A stretch of DNA of 64,000 nucleotides. Source: Pararhizobium qamdonense. GTDB taxonomy: Bacteria; Pseudomonadota; Alphaproteobacteria; Rhizobiales; Rhizobiaceae. The stretch's first letter is position 1, and each line of letters begins with the position of its first letter. The stretch spans positions 3,536,001-3,600,000 of the forward strand of contig NZ_CP119566.1 in the NCBI RefSeq assembly GCF_029277445.1, given 5' to 3'. This document shows, piece by piece, positions 25,247 to 34,664 of the stretch. The notes beneath the pieces were generated by a model. That model was not told the DNA's origin, ran no database searches, and was given only the letters and a program-made list of their open reading frames with translations. The position numbers were made by a program, and so were the translations under genes.

Positions 25247-26344
25247 ATGGCAAAGATTATTGATGGCACCAACGGCAGCGATACCATCGTCCAGGGCGAT
25301 TACACCGGACGTCCCGTCGAGATTTACGGCTATGGCGGCAACGACACCATCTATCTCAATGTGACCAGCAGCTACGGTGGCGACAACTATGTCAATGCCG
25401 GCTCGGGCAATGACAAGGTCGTCAACTATTTCGAAGGCGGCAACGATATCGTGCTGGGTGACGGCAACGATCTCTACATCGCCGATATCCGCGCCGGCGA
25501 CAGCAACGGCTACGACATCGTGCATGGCGGCAACGGCAATGACCGTTTCGAAGTGGATACCGAAGCCAGCAAATATTACGGCGATGCCGGTAACGACACG
25601 TTTCTCTCCGTCGGCGTCGACAATTATTTTAACGGCGGCACCGGCACGGACACGATCAGCTACGCACTGCAGGACGATTATGCCTCGCAGCGCGGCAAGG
25701 GCGTGACCATCGATCTTGGCAGACAATGGGCGTCCACGACAAATGGCCACCGGGAAACGCTGATCAGCATCGAAAATGCCACGGGCACCGACCGAGGCCA
25801 TGACGACATTACCGGCAGTTCGGGCCGCAATATCCTTCAGGGCCTGGGCGGCAACGACATTCTCGACGGCCTCGGCGGCAATGACGACCTTTATGGCGGT
25901 GCCGGCAATGACGATCTCTACGGCGGCACGGGCGACGACGATCTGGTCGGCGGTTCCGGCGATGACGATCTGGTGGGTGGTACCGGGGCGGACTATCTGC
26001 TTGGCGGCTCGGGCTTCGATTTCCTCAGCGGCGGCTCTGGTGCCGACATTTTCGATTTCGATTTTGCCAGTGAATCCGCCGTTGGCAGCAAGCGCGATAT
26101 CATCAGCGATTTCCGCGCCTCGGAAAATGACATCGTCGATCTCAGCACGATCGATGCCAATGAACGCGTCAGCGGCAACCAGAACTTCAGCTTCATCGGC
26201 GGTTCGGCCTTCCATGGCAAGGCGGGCGAGCTGCAGTTCAAGAACGGCATCATTTCGGGCGATACCGATGGCGACGGCCGTGCCGATTTCCAGATCAAGA
26301 TGAACGGCGTCACCAAGATGTTTGCCGACGATTTCATCCTTTAA
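25247..26344 (+). CDS. RTX-type calcium-binding secreted protein
   Basis: A 365-residue protein built of calcium-binding nonapeptide repeats (GGxGxDxUx): an early set (about 5-130) and a dense block about residues 200-265 (GGNDILDGLGG, GGNDDLYGGAGNDD and the like), ending in a peptidase-M10-type C-terminal region (about 265-365) typical of type I secretion substrates. There is no Sec signal. No catalytic domain was found, so it may be structural or adhesive, or a surface-layer-like protein. No type I secretion genes (ABC transporter, membrane fusion protein) are nearby, so export must use machinery encoded elsewhere. A perfect terminator follows. ATG 25247 is preferred to ATG 25196. Confidence 0.85.
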   Translation: MAKIIDGTNGSDTIVQGDYTGRPVEIYGYGGNDTIYLNVTSSYGGDNYVNAGSGNDKVVNYFEGGNDIVLGDGNDLYIADIRAGDSNGYDIVHGGNGNDRFEVDTEASKYYGDAGNDTFLSVGVDNYFNGGTGTDTISYALQDDYASQRGKGVTIDLGRQWASTTNGHRETLISIENATGTDRGHDDITGSSGRNILQGLGGNDILDGLGGNDDLYGGAGNDDLYGGTGDDDLVGGSGDDDLVGGTGADYLLGGSGFDFLSGGSGADIFDFDFASESAVGSKRDIISDFRASENDIVDLSTIDANERVSGNQNFSFIGGSAFHGKAGELQFKNGIISGDTDGDGRADFQIKMNGVTKMFADDFIL

Positions 26345-26371
26345 CCGGGTGCGTTCCGGCGATCAAAACAC

Positions 26372-26405
26372 AAACGCCCAGGATCATCGCTGATCCTGGG
26401 CGTTT
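26372..26405 (+). terminator. Strong intrinsic terminator after the RTX gene
   Basis: A perfect 15-bp stem (AAACGCCCAGGATCA with its exact complement at 26391-26405) closes on a TCGC loop and ends in GTTT. It begins 28 bases after the stop. Confidence 0.88.
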
Positions 26406-26919
26406 AAGTCTCCGTCCGGGACTGAAGGTACGAAACCGGACGAAAACTATCTCTGAAACGGGCGGCTTTCACCGCGCCGTCAAGCATTCTACGGGCTGGC
26501 CCGCGCGCCTCGCGTGGTTGATCACACGGTCGTCCTGCTTGCTGGGCAGATTACAGGCGGGATGGTTAAATTGTTCTAAAAGGCGGGCATCCAGCGACTG
26601 ATTTCAAAGAGGAAATGGCGGGGCAAACATTAGCTATTCAAGCCCGTTAAGGCCGGATATTTTAGGACATCCCACATTGCGGGCGGCACCAATAATTCCT
26701 GTAAATCCGGCATTCTTGCTTCAAGGGAACAAGCCGGGCAGACAATGCGCAAACGTCCACATGGCCGTGATTCGCGACAGACACAGTCCCTGTGCGATGG
26801 GCACGGACGCATAAAAAATCTGTCCCATTTTGAAACTTGTTTTTTCACGACCTCGTTCAAACCGACAAACGGGGCCAGCCGGGAAACGGGCCAGCCGGCA
26901 GACAGAGAAGGCAGAGCAT
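26406..26919. other. Long intergenic stretch before a zinc-ribbon-like gene
   Basis: 514 bases between the RTX terminator and a small Cys-rich gene. Several short frames exist on both strands but none has family resemblance or a good start. It probably includes a long 5' leader or promoter of the next gene. I see no repeat of the RIME or REP type. Confidence 0.3.
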
Positions 26920-27120
26920 ATGAACGAGACCACCGAGATTTCGAAAAAATCCAAGGACGGGCAGCTCGGCCCGGACAACAATTCCGAAAGCCCGGCGCGT
27001 TGGGTCATCCATTGCATCGCTTGCGAAGAGCCGGTGGAGCCATGGCAGACCAGCGGCTATGAGTTCGGCTACTGCGCCCGCTGTTTCGACGTTTTGATGG
27101 AACCGTCAGGCAAGTCGTGA
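26920..27120 (+). CDS. Small protein with two CxxC motifs
   Basis: A 66-residue protein: a charged, Ser/Lys-rich N-terminal half, then RWVIHCIACEEPVEPW and YEFGYCARCFDVLME. The two CxxC pairs (about C36/C39 and C55/C58) would form a zinc ribbon. It could be a small regulator or an accessory subunit, but I cannot name it. The ATG at 26920 has GAAGGCAGAG upstream. It converges with ccrM across a bidirectional terminator. Composition is native-like. Confidence 0.62.
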   Translation: MNETTEISKKSKDGQLGPDNNSESPARWVIHCIACEEPVEPWQTSGYEFGYCARCFDVLMEPSGKS

Positions 27121-27156
27121 AGACGGTCTATTGAGAGTTTCATAATTGCATACACA

Positions 27157-27188
27157 AACGCCGCGCATCCCATACGGAGCGCGGCGTT
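27157..27188. terminator. Bidirectional terminator between the CxxC gene and ccrM
   Basis: A perfect 10-bp stem AACGCCGCGC/GCGCGGCGTT with a 12-base loop, followed on plus by TTTT-type sequence (GTTTTGC) and on minus by GTTTGTG. Convergent genes end at 27120 and 27212. Confidence 0.8.
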
Positions 27189-27211
27189 TTGCATTTCCGG
27201 GTTGGAAATGA

Positions 27212-28354
<1,143 letters not shown>

Positions 28355-28387
28355 CTACGCTTACTCGGAACTGATTTCAGTCCTTAT

Positions 28388-28407
28388 GGTTACCGAACTT
28401 GGTTACC
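28388..28407 (-). promoter_or_regulatory. Paired GGTTACC sites upstream of ccrM
   Basis: GGTTACC occurs twice, at 28388-28394 and 28401-28407, 13 bases apart start to start, within the region that should hold the ccrM promoter. The pair suggests a cooperatively bound regulator. It is not a canonical CtrA site (TTAA-N7-TTAA). The remaining 28408-28511 holds only an 8-bp inverted repeat (28452-28459/28482-28489). Confidence 0.3.
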
Positions 28408-28511
28408 AAATGCTGAAGGCGGAGGCGGAATTCGTGAAATGATACAGGAGGATGGAAAGTTTAGCGCAGATGCGTTACCCTCTTTCCATGAACCGGAGCG
28501 ACGCCCGGCGC

Positions 28512-28874
28512 CTATTTGCGGTTCTCTCTTGTCTCATGAAAAATCCGGCTATCCTCCGGCGCCTCGTCCCGCTCGGTCATGCCATAATCGCGGATGACCG
28601 CGGCGATGCGCAGGCGGTAGGCGGCGAAGGTGCCGTTGCGGCCGGCGTGCTGGGCGGCGCGGTGTTCGGGGCCGTTGCGCCAGGTGGCGATCGCCGCCTC
28701 GTCGCGCCAGAACGACAGGGACAGGATCTTGCCGAGCACCTTCAGGCTTTCGAACCGCTCGATCGACAGGAACCCGTCGATCTCGTTCAGCTTGCCGTGA
28801 AGCTGGGCTGCCAGATCCAGATAGGCGCTGCGCCGGTCATCCGCCGGCTCCACCTCGAAAATCACGGCGATCAA
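28512..28874 (-). CDS. Antibiotic-biosynthesis-monooxygenase-type protein
   Basis: A 120-residue ABM-domain protein with the ferredoxin-like dimeric alpha/beta-barrel fold: IAVIFEVEPADDRRSAYLDLA, GFLSIERFESL, KILSLSFWRDEAAIATWRN, EHRAAQHAGR and FAAYRLRIAAVIRDY. These cofactor-poor enzymes oxidise quinol-like compounds or act as binding proteins; the substrate is unknown. Its ATG overlaps the stop of the NIPSNAP gene (ATGA), so the two are translationally coupled. The pair lies divergent to an ArsR-type regulator with a palindromic operator between. Confidence 0.85.
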   Translation of the reverse strand: MIAVIFEVEPADDRRSAYLDLAAQLHGKLNEIDGFLSIERFESLKVLGKILSLSFWRDEAAIATWRNGPEHRAAQHAGRNGTFAAYRLRIAAVIRDYGMTERDEAPEDSRIFHETRENRK

Positions 28875-29200
28875 AACGACACCGCCTTTGCATGCGGGCC
28901 GGAGACGTTCTTGAGGAAAATCCGGTCCTCCTTGAGAATAAACCGTTCTTTCCTTGCGAACTGATAGTTTTCCGCCCCGAGCGGATCGGCGGCAAGGCGG
29001 GCGCGATAGGCTTCGTAAGCCGCGAGGCTGTCGATATTGTAGGCGGCATAGGCCGTCGTCGCCGAGCCCTCATGCGGGGCGAAATAGCCGATCAGGTCGG
29101 CGCCGTTGCGCGGGATGGCCTGTCCCCAGTTGCGGGCATAGGCGGCGAATTCCTCGCGCTTGAACGGGTCGATTTCATAGCGGATGAAACAGGTGATCAT
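28871..29200 (-). CDS. NIPSNAP-family protein
   Basis: A 109-residue NIPSNAP domain, again a dimeric alpha/beta barrel: MITCFIRYEIDPFKREEFAAYARNWG, LIGYFAPHEGSATTAYAAYN, SLAAYEAYRARL and RFILKEDRIFLKNV. Function is unknown; in bacteria these often accompany ABM or oxidoreductase genes. ATG 29200 is fixed by AAGGAGCGTCCC upstream. It is the first gene of the NIPSNAP-ABM pair, and its promoter region contains the 18-bp palindrome at 29256-29273, so control by the divergent regulator is likely. Confidence 0.88.
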   Translation of the reverse strand: MITCFIRYEIDPFKREEFAAYARNWGQAIPRNGADLIGYFAPHEGSATTAYAAYNIDSLAAYEAYRARLAADPLGAENYQFARKERFILKEDRIFLKNVSGPHAKAVSF

Positions 29201-29255
29201 GGGACGCTCCTTCGGTTGCGGATGTCCCCTTGTGCCAGTTTCGAAGTGCCTGATG

Positions 29256-29273
29256 CTTCGATGACGATCGAAG
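29256..29273. promoter_or_regulatory. 18-bp palindrome, candidate ArsR-type operator
   Basis: CTTCGAT-GACG-ATCGAAG is a perfect inverted repeat in the divergent promoter region between the NIPSNAP gene and the regulator gene; TTCGAAGTG just to the left resembles a further half site. It overlaps an upstream ATG (29261), which favours 29318 as the regulator start. Confidence 0.5.
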
Positions 29274-29317
29274 TGTCGGGCCTTGCCGGTGCTTCTCGCT
29301 GCAGTTACCATCGCGGC

Positions 29318-30046
29318 ATGAAAGAAGGTCCAGATATCGCTCTCATCGGATCGCTGATCGGCGATCCCGCCCGCGCCAATATGCTGACCGCGCTCACCAG
29401 CGGCAAGGCATTGACGGCGACTGAGCTTGCCGGGACGGCGGGGATCACCCTGCAGACGGCGAGTTCGCACCTCTCCAAGCTTGAGGCCGGCGGCCTGATC
29501 GCCCAGCGCAAGCAGGGCCGCCACCGCTATTTCACCCTGGCCGACGACGATGTCGGGCTGATGATCGAGGGGCTGATGGGCTTTGCCGCCTATCGCGGTT
29601 TTACCCGCCATCGCACCGGCCCCAAGGACCCGGCGCTGCGCAAGGCCCGCGTCTGCTACAACCATCTGGCGGGCGATTACGGCGTGCGCATGCTTGATAG
29701 CCTGATCGCCGAAGAGGTGATTTCCGGCGCTGGCGATACGCTGCATCTGACGGCGTCGGGCGCTGCCAGCATGACGGCGCTCGGCATCGACCTTGCGGCG
29801 CTGAAAAGGTTACGCCGCCCGCTCTGCCGCGCCTGCCTCGACTGGAGCGAACGCCGCTCGCATCTGTCCGGCTCGCTCGGCCAGGCGCTGCTCACGCTGT
29901 TTCTCGACAAAGGCTGGGCGCTGCGCGAACCCGGCAGCCGCGCCATCCGGTTTACCGGCACCGGCGAGAAAGCGTTTGCCAAGCTCTTCCCCCTGCCCGC
30001 GCCGACGCCAGCCGGGCGCCAGTACGTGCATGCTATGGGCGTGTGA
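29318..30046 (+). CDS. ArsR-type helix-turn-helix regulator
   Basis: A 242-residue protein. The N-terminal winged helix-turn-helix is ArsR-like: LIGSLIGDPARANMLTALTSGKALTATELAGTAG, then TLQTASSHLSKLEAGGLI and the wing KQGRHRYFTL. A longer C-terminal domain (about 100-242) contains four cysteines, three close together (RKARVCYN.. and RRPLCRACLDWSERR), which could bind metal or respond to oxidants. It is divergent from the NIPSNAP-ABM pair and followed by an MFS exporter gene 42 bases on; a detoxification circuit regulated by this protein is a reasonable inference. Confidence 0.85.
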   Translation: MKEGPDIALIGSLIGDPARANMLTALTSGKALTATELAGTAGITLQTASSHLSKLEAGGLIAQRKQGRHRYFTLADDDVGLMIEGLMGFAAYRGFTRHRTGPKDPALRKARVCYNHLAGDYGVRMLDSLIAEEVISGAGDTLHLTASGAASMTALGIDLAALKRLRRPLCRACLDWSERRSHLSGSLGQALLTLFLDKGWALREPGSRAIRFTGTGEKAFAKLFPLPAPTPAGRQYVHAMGV

Positions 30047-30088
30047 ACCAAAAGGCTGCTACAGCTCCGACCAATTCTTCTCCCTCGA

Positions 30089-31312
30089 ATGCGGCCCATG
30101 ACAGTGTCCCCCGGTTTTCGCGAGCGCATCGCGCTCTATGCCTGCCTAACCTCGCTCACCTCCATCAGCATCGATGCCCTGCTGCCGGGATTGCGCCAGA
30201 TCGGCGCGGATGTCGGCGCCGCGCCGCCGCTCTCCACCCAGCATGTCATATCGCTGTTCATCTTCGGCATGGTGTTTGGCGAATTGCTGCTGGGGCCGCT
30301 CTCGGACGCTTTGGGGCGAAAGAAGGCGCTGCTTCTGGGGCTTTGCATCTACGCGCTGGGAACGGTGATCGCCATGCTCGCCACCTCGCTCGAAATGGTC
30401 ATCCTTGGACGGTTTGTCCAAGGCATCGGCGTTTCCGGGCCGAAGATTGCGACAAGAGCGATGATCCGCGACCAGTTCGAGGGCGATGCGATGGCCCGGG
30501 TGATGTCGTTGATGTTTACGCTGTTCATCCTCGTGCCGATGCTGGCGCCAGCGCTCGCCCAGGGCATCATCGCGCTCAGCGGCTGGCGCAGTGTCTTTGC
30601 CGTCTATCTCGCCGTAGCAGGCCTGCTCGGCATCTGGCTGGTGACGCGCCAGCCGGAAACATTGGCGCCCACCCGCCGCATTCCGCTGCGCCCCCGGCTA
30701 CTCCTGTCCAACGGCCGGCGCATCCTGTCGAACCGGCGCGTGGTCTTGCTGATCTCGGCAACCGGGCTCGTCTTTGGCGCACAGCTCGTCTATCTCAGCA
30801 CGGCGGCCGATCTGTTCTTCGACGTCTATGGGATCGCCGACACGTTCCCGCTCTATTTTGCAGGCCTTGCCACCGGCATCGGGCTTGCCTCGTTCCTCAA
30901 TGCCAAACTGGTTGGGCGATTCGGTGCGCAGACCATGGCGCGCTTCGGTTTTTGCGGGCTTGCCGGGGCGGGATTGATGATGCTGGCGGCATCAGGATAT
31001 TGGATCGGGCGGCCGCCCCTGCCCGTCCTGATGATAACAGCCTTTTCGGCGTTCTTTGCAATCGGCGTGTTGTTCGGCAATCTCAACGCCATGGCCATGT
31101 GCTCTCTGGGGGATGTCGCAGGTCTTGGCGCCTCGCTGATTGCGTCTGGGTCAAGCCTGATCGCCACCCTGTTAGCCGTCGCATTGGGCGCCTTTTACGA
31201 CGGCACAACACTTATCCTCGCGGCGGGCTTCTTTGCAGCCGGGATCGGCGCGCTTGCTCTTTGCGAGCTTGCCGTGCGGGCGGATGCCACGCCGGTTGTC
31301 GCCCTGCGATAA
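30089..31312 (+). CDS. MFS multidrug exporter, Bcr/CflA type
   Basis: A 407-residue inner-membrane transporter with 12 hydrophobic segments. The Bcr/CflA subgroup is indicated by SISIDALLPGLRQIGADVG at the start, motif A in GPLSDALGRKKALLLGL after helix 2, and GRFVQGIGVSGPKIATRAMIRD after helix 4. It should export drugs or toxic metabolites by proton antiport. The start ATG 30089 has a near alternative at 30098. It follows the ArsR-type regulator by 42 bases on the same strand and may be part of its regulon. Confidence 0.9.
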   Translation: MRPMTVSPGFRERIALYACLTSLTSISIDALLPGLRQIGADVGAAPPLSTQHVISLFIFGMVFGELLLGPLSDALGRKKALLLGLCIYALGTVIAMLATSLEMVILGRFVQGIGVSGPKIATRAMIRDQFEGDAMARVMSLMFTLFILVPMLAPALAQGIIALSGWRSVFAVYLAVAGLLGIWLVTRQPETLAPTRRIPLRPRLLLSNGRRILSNRRVVLLISATGLVFGAQLVYLSTAADLFFDVYGIADTFPLYFAGLATGIGLASFLNAKLVGRFGAQTMARFGFCGLAGAGLMMLAASGYWIGRPPLPVLMITAFSAFFAIGVLFGNLNAMAMCSLGDVAGLGASLIASGSSLIATLLAVALGAFYDGTTLILAAGFFAAGIGALALCELAVRADATPVVALR

Positions 31313-31324
31313 GCCGCTTGCGCT

Positions 31325-31759
31325 CTAACAACCAGCTCGCGCCACAAGCACGCCGTCGAAATCCGACCCGGCAATGCTGGTACAGAGCGGCGACCATTCG
31401 CAGCGCTGGCAGGCATCGCGGATCGAGCCCTCCGCAAAGGCCGCACGCATTCGCAAGAGCCTATCGGCGCTCAGCCGGATCGATGCGCCGGGACGCGCGG
31501 ATATGCCGAGCAAAGCCTCGACCGCCTCGCTTGCCTTCAAATCCCGATGCGGCACGCTCTCCTCGTTCAGGCAGTGCATGCCCGGCTCGCCCAGCATCGG
31601 CGCACAGATATCGTCCGGCCCCTCGACCACCTCGATATCCTCGCCTGCGGACAGACGGGCGGCGATGCGGATGTAGTTTTCGGTGAAGGCAGCCGTATAG
31701 CCCTTGCCGATAAAGGTCAGCATGCAAAGCAGGTGATGCGGGCGCAGACGGACGGTCAT
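31325..31759 (-). CDS. DUF1284 protein
   Basis: A 144-residue protein beginning VRLRPHHLLCMLTFIGKGYT, the diagnostic DUF1284 opening, with further cysteines in DICAPMLG, MHCLNEE, DACQRCEWSPLC and the extreme C-terminal GC. The number and spacing of Cys and His (HHLLC) suggest a metal or iron-sulfur site. The family function is unknown. It converges with the MFS gene, with 12 bases between stops, and is otherwise alone; the region 31760-31911 contains a short inverted repeat (TTACCCGGCAA/TTGCCGGGTAA) likely to act as a hairpin. Confidence 0.85.
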   Translation of the reverse strand: MTVRLRPHHLLCMLTFIGKGYTAAFTENYIRIAARLSAGEDIEVVEGPDDICAPMLGEPGMHCLNEESVPHRDLKASEAVEALLGISARPGASIRLSADRLLRMRAAFAEGSIRDACQRCEWSPLCTSIAGSDFDGVLVARAGC

Positions 31760-31911
31760 GGAAGCCTTGGCTAGGACAAAATCCGTGTCTTACCCGGCAA
31801 TGCCGCCAACGGCAACTGCTTGCCGGGTAAGCCCGCCAACTCAGACATACGCCATCCGCTCCACCGCCGGGAAAGCGCGGCGGAGCGGATGATGTGCGGT
31901 GTCCGGACCAA

Positions 31912-32787
31912 TCAGGCGGCGATCTCACCCACCTGATCGAGTTCCTTGACGACCTCGTCGGACAGCACCAGAGCTGCTGCAGCCAGGTTTTCGCGGAGGT
32001 GACCGACGGAGGATGTGCCGGGGATCAGCAGGATATTGGGGGCGCGGCGCAAAAGCCAGGCGAGCGCCACCTGCATGGGGGTGGCGTTCAGCCGCGCGGC
32101 GACATTCGACAGGGTCGATGACTGCAGCGGGCTGAAGCCCCCGAGCGGAAAGAACGGCACATAGGCGATACCGCTGCTCGCAAGGTCGTCGATCAGGGCA
32201 TCGTCGCCGCGATGGGCGAGATTGTATTGGTTCTGGACGCAGACGATCTTGGTAATGGACTGGCCCTCGGCGATCTGCGTGGCCGTGACGTTGCTGAGCC
32301 CGATATGACGGATGAGACCCTGGCGCTGCAGGTCCGCCAGCACGGTCAACGGTTCTTCCAGCGACCCTTCCGCCGGACCGTGCACATCAAACATCAGGCG
32401 AAGATTGACGACATCGATGACATCGAGGCCGAGATTGCGCAGATTGTCATGCACGGCCTGCGTCAGCTCCTCGCGCGAGAAAGCCGGGTTCCAGGACTTG
32501 TCCTCGCCGCGCCGTGCGCCGACCTTGGTGACGATAACGAGATCGTCGCGGTAGGGATGCAGCGCCTCGCGAATGATCTGGTTGGTGACATGCGGACCGT
32601 AGAAATCGCTGGTATCGATATGATCGACCCCGCTTTCAACCGCCTCGCGCAGCACGGCGAGCGCCGCATCATGGTCTTTCGGCGGGCCGTAAACGCCGGG
32701 GCCGGCGAGCTGCATGGCGCCGTAGCCGAGCCTTTCGACGCTGCGGCCTCCGAGGGTGAACGTACCGGACTGTTCGATAATGGACAT
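31912..32787 (-). CDS. Aldo/keto reductase
   Basis: A 291-residue NADPH-dependent oxidoreductase of the AKR family ((beta/alpha)8 barrel). Seen: RLGYGAMQLAG, catalytic Asp and Tyr in VDHIDTSDFYGP, Lys in VIVTKVGARRG, the GLIRHIGLSNV strand, and the cofactor-binding ILLIPGTSSVGHLREN near the end. The length matches small single-domain members. ATG 32787 is fixed by AAGGAGTGAG; the open frame upstream is antisense to the LysR gene and not coding. It is divergent from that LysR gene, which probably controls it through the palindrome at 32858-32870. Confidence 0.92.
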   Translation of the reverse strand: MSIIEQSGTFTLGGRSVERLGYGAMQLAGPGVYGPPKDHDAALAVLREAVESGVDHIDTSDFYGPHVTNQIIREALHPYRDDLVIVTKVGARRGEDKSWNPAFSREELTQAVHDNLRNLGLDVIDVVNLRLMFDVHGPAEGSLEEPLTVLADLQRQGLIRHIGLSNVTATQIAEGQSITKIVCVQNQYNLAHRGDDALIDDLASSGIAYVPFFPLGGFSPLQSSTLSNVAARLNATPMQVALAWLLRRAPNILLIPGTSSVGHLRENLAAAALVLSDEVVKELDQVGEIAA

Positions 32788-32857
32788 GATCTCACTCCTT
32801 TCAAGAGCTGATCTGAACATAGGCGTTGCTGGCTTACGTGATAACGGGTCATAATCA

Positions 32858-32870
32858 GCACAGGCTGTGC
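32858..32870. promoter_or_regulatory. Palindrome in the AKR/LysR divergent promoter
   Basis: GCACAG-G-CTGTGC is a perfect 13-bp inverted repeat 13 bases before the LysR ATG. It is a candidate binding site for autoregulation, although it is shorter than a full T-N11-A LysR box. Confidence 0.35.
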
Positions 32871-32883
32871 GGGATGGCGAACA

Positions 32884-33795
32884 ATGAAGACGGACCTTGG
32901 TGATCTCAACGCATTCGTGGCGGTGGCGCGCGCCGGTGGTTTTCGCGAGGGCGCCCGCATCAGCGGCGCCAGCGCCTCCTTCCTCAGCGAAGCCGTGCGG
33001 CGCCTGGAGACGCAGCTGGGCGTGCGGCTGCTCAATCGTACCACCCGCAGCGTGGTTGCGACCGAGGCAGGCAAGGGCCTGCTGGAGCGGCTTGGTCCGG
33101 CGCTGAGCGAGGTCGAGGCGGCGCTGGAAGTGGTCAACGGCTTTCGCGGCCGGCCGGCGGGAACCCTGCGGCTGAACGTGCCCGTCAGCGCGGCACGGCT
33201 GGTGCTGCCGGCGATCGTACCGCCATTCCTGGCTGCCTATCCCGATATCCGGCTGGAGATCATGGCCGAGGACAGCTTTGTCGATATGCTCGCCGCCGGT
33301 TGCGATGCCGGTATCCGCTATGACGAGCGGTTGGAGCAGGACATGATCGCCGTGCCGATCGGGCCGCGTGTGCAGCGCTTTGCCACCGCAGCCGCGCCCG
33401 GCTACCTGAACCGCTGCGGCCGCCCTTCGCACCCGCGCGACCTGCTCGAGCACGCCTGCCTGCTCGGCCGCTTTTCCAGCGGCAAGACGACGGCACCCTG
33501 GGAGTTCGAGCGCGACGGCGAGGTGGTGCTTGTTGATCCGGCCGGACCGCTGATCGTCAGCGTCGGCGGCTCCATCGACCTTGCCGTCGATGCCGCCATT
33601 GCCGGGACCGGGATCATTTCGCTGTTTGAGGACTGGCTGCGCCCGCATCTCAACGCCGGCACGCTGGAGCCGGTTCTGGAACCGTGGTGGCAATCCTTTT
33701 CGGGGCCGTTTCTCTATTATCCCGGACGGCGCCTGGTGCCCGCACCGCTCCGGGCCTTCATCGATTTCGTCAAGGCGTTGCCTGGCCAGAAATGA
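32884..33795 (+). CDS. LysR-family regulator
   Basis: A 303-residue regulator. The N-terminal helix-turn-helix is LNAFVAVARAGGFREGARISG, with SFLSEAVRRLETQLGVRLLNRTTRSV, and the effector-binding domain begins LRLNVPVSAARLVLPAIVPPFL. It resembles the large group of LysR proteins paired with a divergent oxidoreductase. The divergent aldo/keto reductase gene, 96 bases away, is the obvious target. The start ATG 32884 is standard. The inducer is unknown. Confidence 0.92.
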   Translation: MKTDLGDLNAFVAVARAGGFREGARISGASASFLSEAVRRLETQLGVRLLNRTTRSVVATEAGKGLLERLGPALSEVEAALEVVNGFRGRPAGTLRLNVPVSAARLVLPAIVPPFLAAYPDIRLEIMAEDSFVDMLAAGCDAGIRYDERLEQDMIAVPIGPRVQRFATAAAPGYLNRCGRPSHPRDLLEHACLLGRFSSGKTTAPWEFERDGEVVLVDPAGPLIVSVGGSIDLAVDAAIAGTGIISLFEDWLRPHLNAGTLEPVLEPWWQSFSGPFLYYPGRRLVPAPLRAFIDFVKALPGQK

Positions 33796-33956
33796 CGCCG
33801 CGCGTGGGAAGACGCCGGACATAGGGAACGGCTGTGCCGTCGGCATCACCTTCATCCGTTCCGCCTCCGGCGCATGGCAGGTTTCCGCCGGGCGCGGTTG
33901 AGCTTTTCGAAGGCATCGTGTAAACGGCCAGCATCTCCCCCAAGGATTCTCCCGGC

Positions 33957-34652
33957 ATGACCAGCATTGATCTCATCATCTTCGATTGCGACGGCGTTCT
34001 CGTCGATTCGGAAATCATCGCCAGCGAAGTCGAAGCCGAGCTTCTGACGGAGGCGGGTTATCCGATCAGCACCGAGGAAATGGCCGAGCGCTTCGCCGGC
34101 ATGACCTGGCACAACACGCTGCTGGCCATCGAGAAGGAAGCCGACATCCCGTTGTCGGCCTCGCTCCTTACCAAGTCGGAAGCCATTCTCGACAAGCGCC
34201 TGGCAGAAGACCTCAACATCATCGAGGGCGTCAAGCCGATGCTGGCGCAGCTCAAGCTGCCGCATTGCATCTGCTCGAACTCGACCTCGGCGCGGCTTGC
34301 CTCGATGCTGACCCGGGTCGGCATCAAGGATCATTTCGGCAAGCATATCTATTCCGCCCGCGATCTCGGCGAAGACCGGGTCAAGCCGAAGCCGGACATT
34401 TTCCTGCACGGCGCCAAGCAGTTCGGCGTCGATCCCTCGCGCGTCCTGGTGATCGAGGATTCCGTCCACGGCATTCACGGCGCGATTGCCGCCGGCATGC
34501 GCGTCGTCGGCTTCACCGGCGCCTCGCACACCTATCCCTCGCACGCCGACAAGCTGACGGAAGCCGGCGCCGAAACCGTGATTTCCCGCATGAGCGCCCT
34601 TCCGGGCGTGATTGCAGCGCTGTCGGAATGGTCGGAAACGCTGACGGCATAA
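33957..34652 (+). CDS. HAD-IA phosphatase
   Basis: A 231-residue HAD-superfamily (subfamily IA) phosphatase. Motif I IIFDCDGVLVDSE (Asp9/Asp11) is complete, the helical cap lies at about 17-85, motif II is ICSNST, motif III lysine in DRVKPKPDIFLHG, motif IV VLVIEDSVHGIHGA. The DCDGVLVDSE form is typical of YieH/phosphoglycolate-phosphatase-like enzymes acting on small sugar or nucleotide phosphates. It stands alone between the LysR gene and a converging lipoprotein gene. Confidence 0.92.
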   Translation: MTSIDLIIFDCDGVLVDSEIIASEVEAELLTEAGYPISTEEMAERFAGMTWHNTLLAIEKEADIPLSASLLTKSEAILDKRLAEDLNIIEGVKPMLAQLKLPHCICSNSTSARLASMLTRVGIKDHFGKHIYSARDLGEDRVKPKPDIFLHGAKQFGVDPSRVLVIEDSVHGIHGAIAAGMRVVGFTGASHTYPSHADKLTEAGAETVISRMSALPGVIAALSEWSETLTA

Positions 34653-34664
34653 CGAATTTGGGTT

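Noticed and set aside
25169..26215. 348-codon minus-strand frame opposite the RTX gene
   Set aside because: Repeat-driven shadow of the GGxGND repeats; low-complexity Ala/Val/Ile product.
32788..33855. N-terminal extension of the aldo/keto reductase frame up to 33855
   Set aside because: It is antisense to the LysR gene; AAGGAGTGAG before ATG 32787 gives a normal AKR start.
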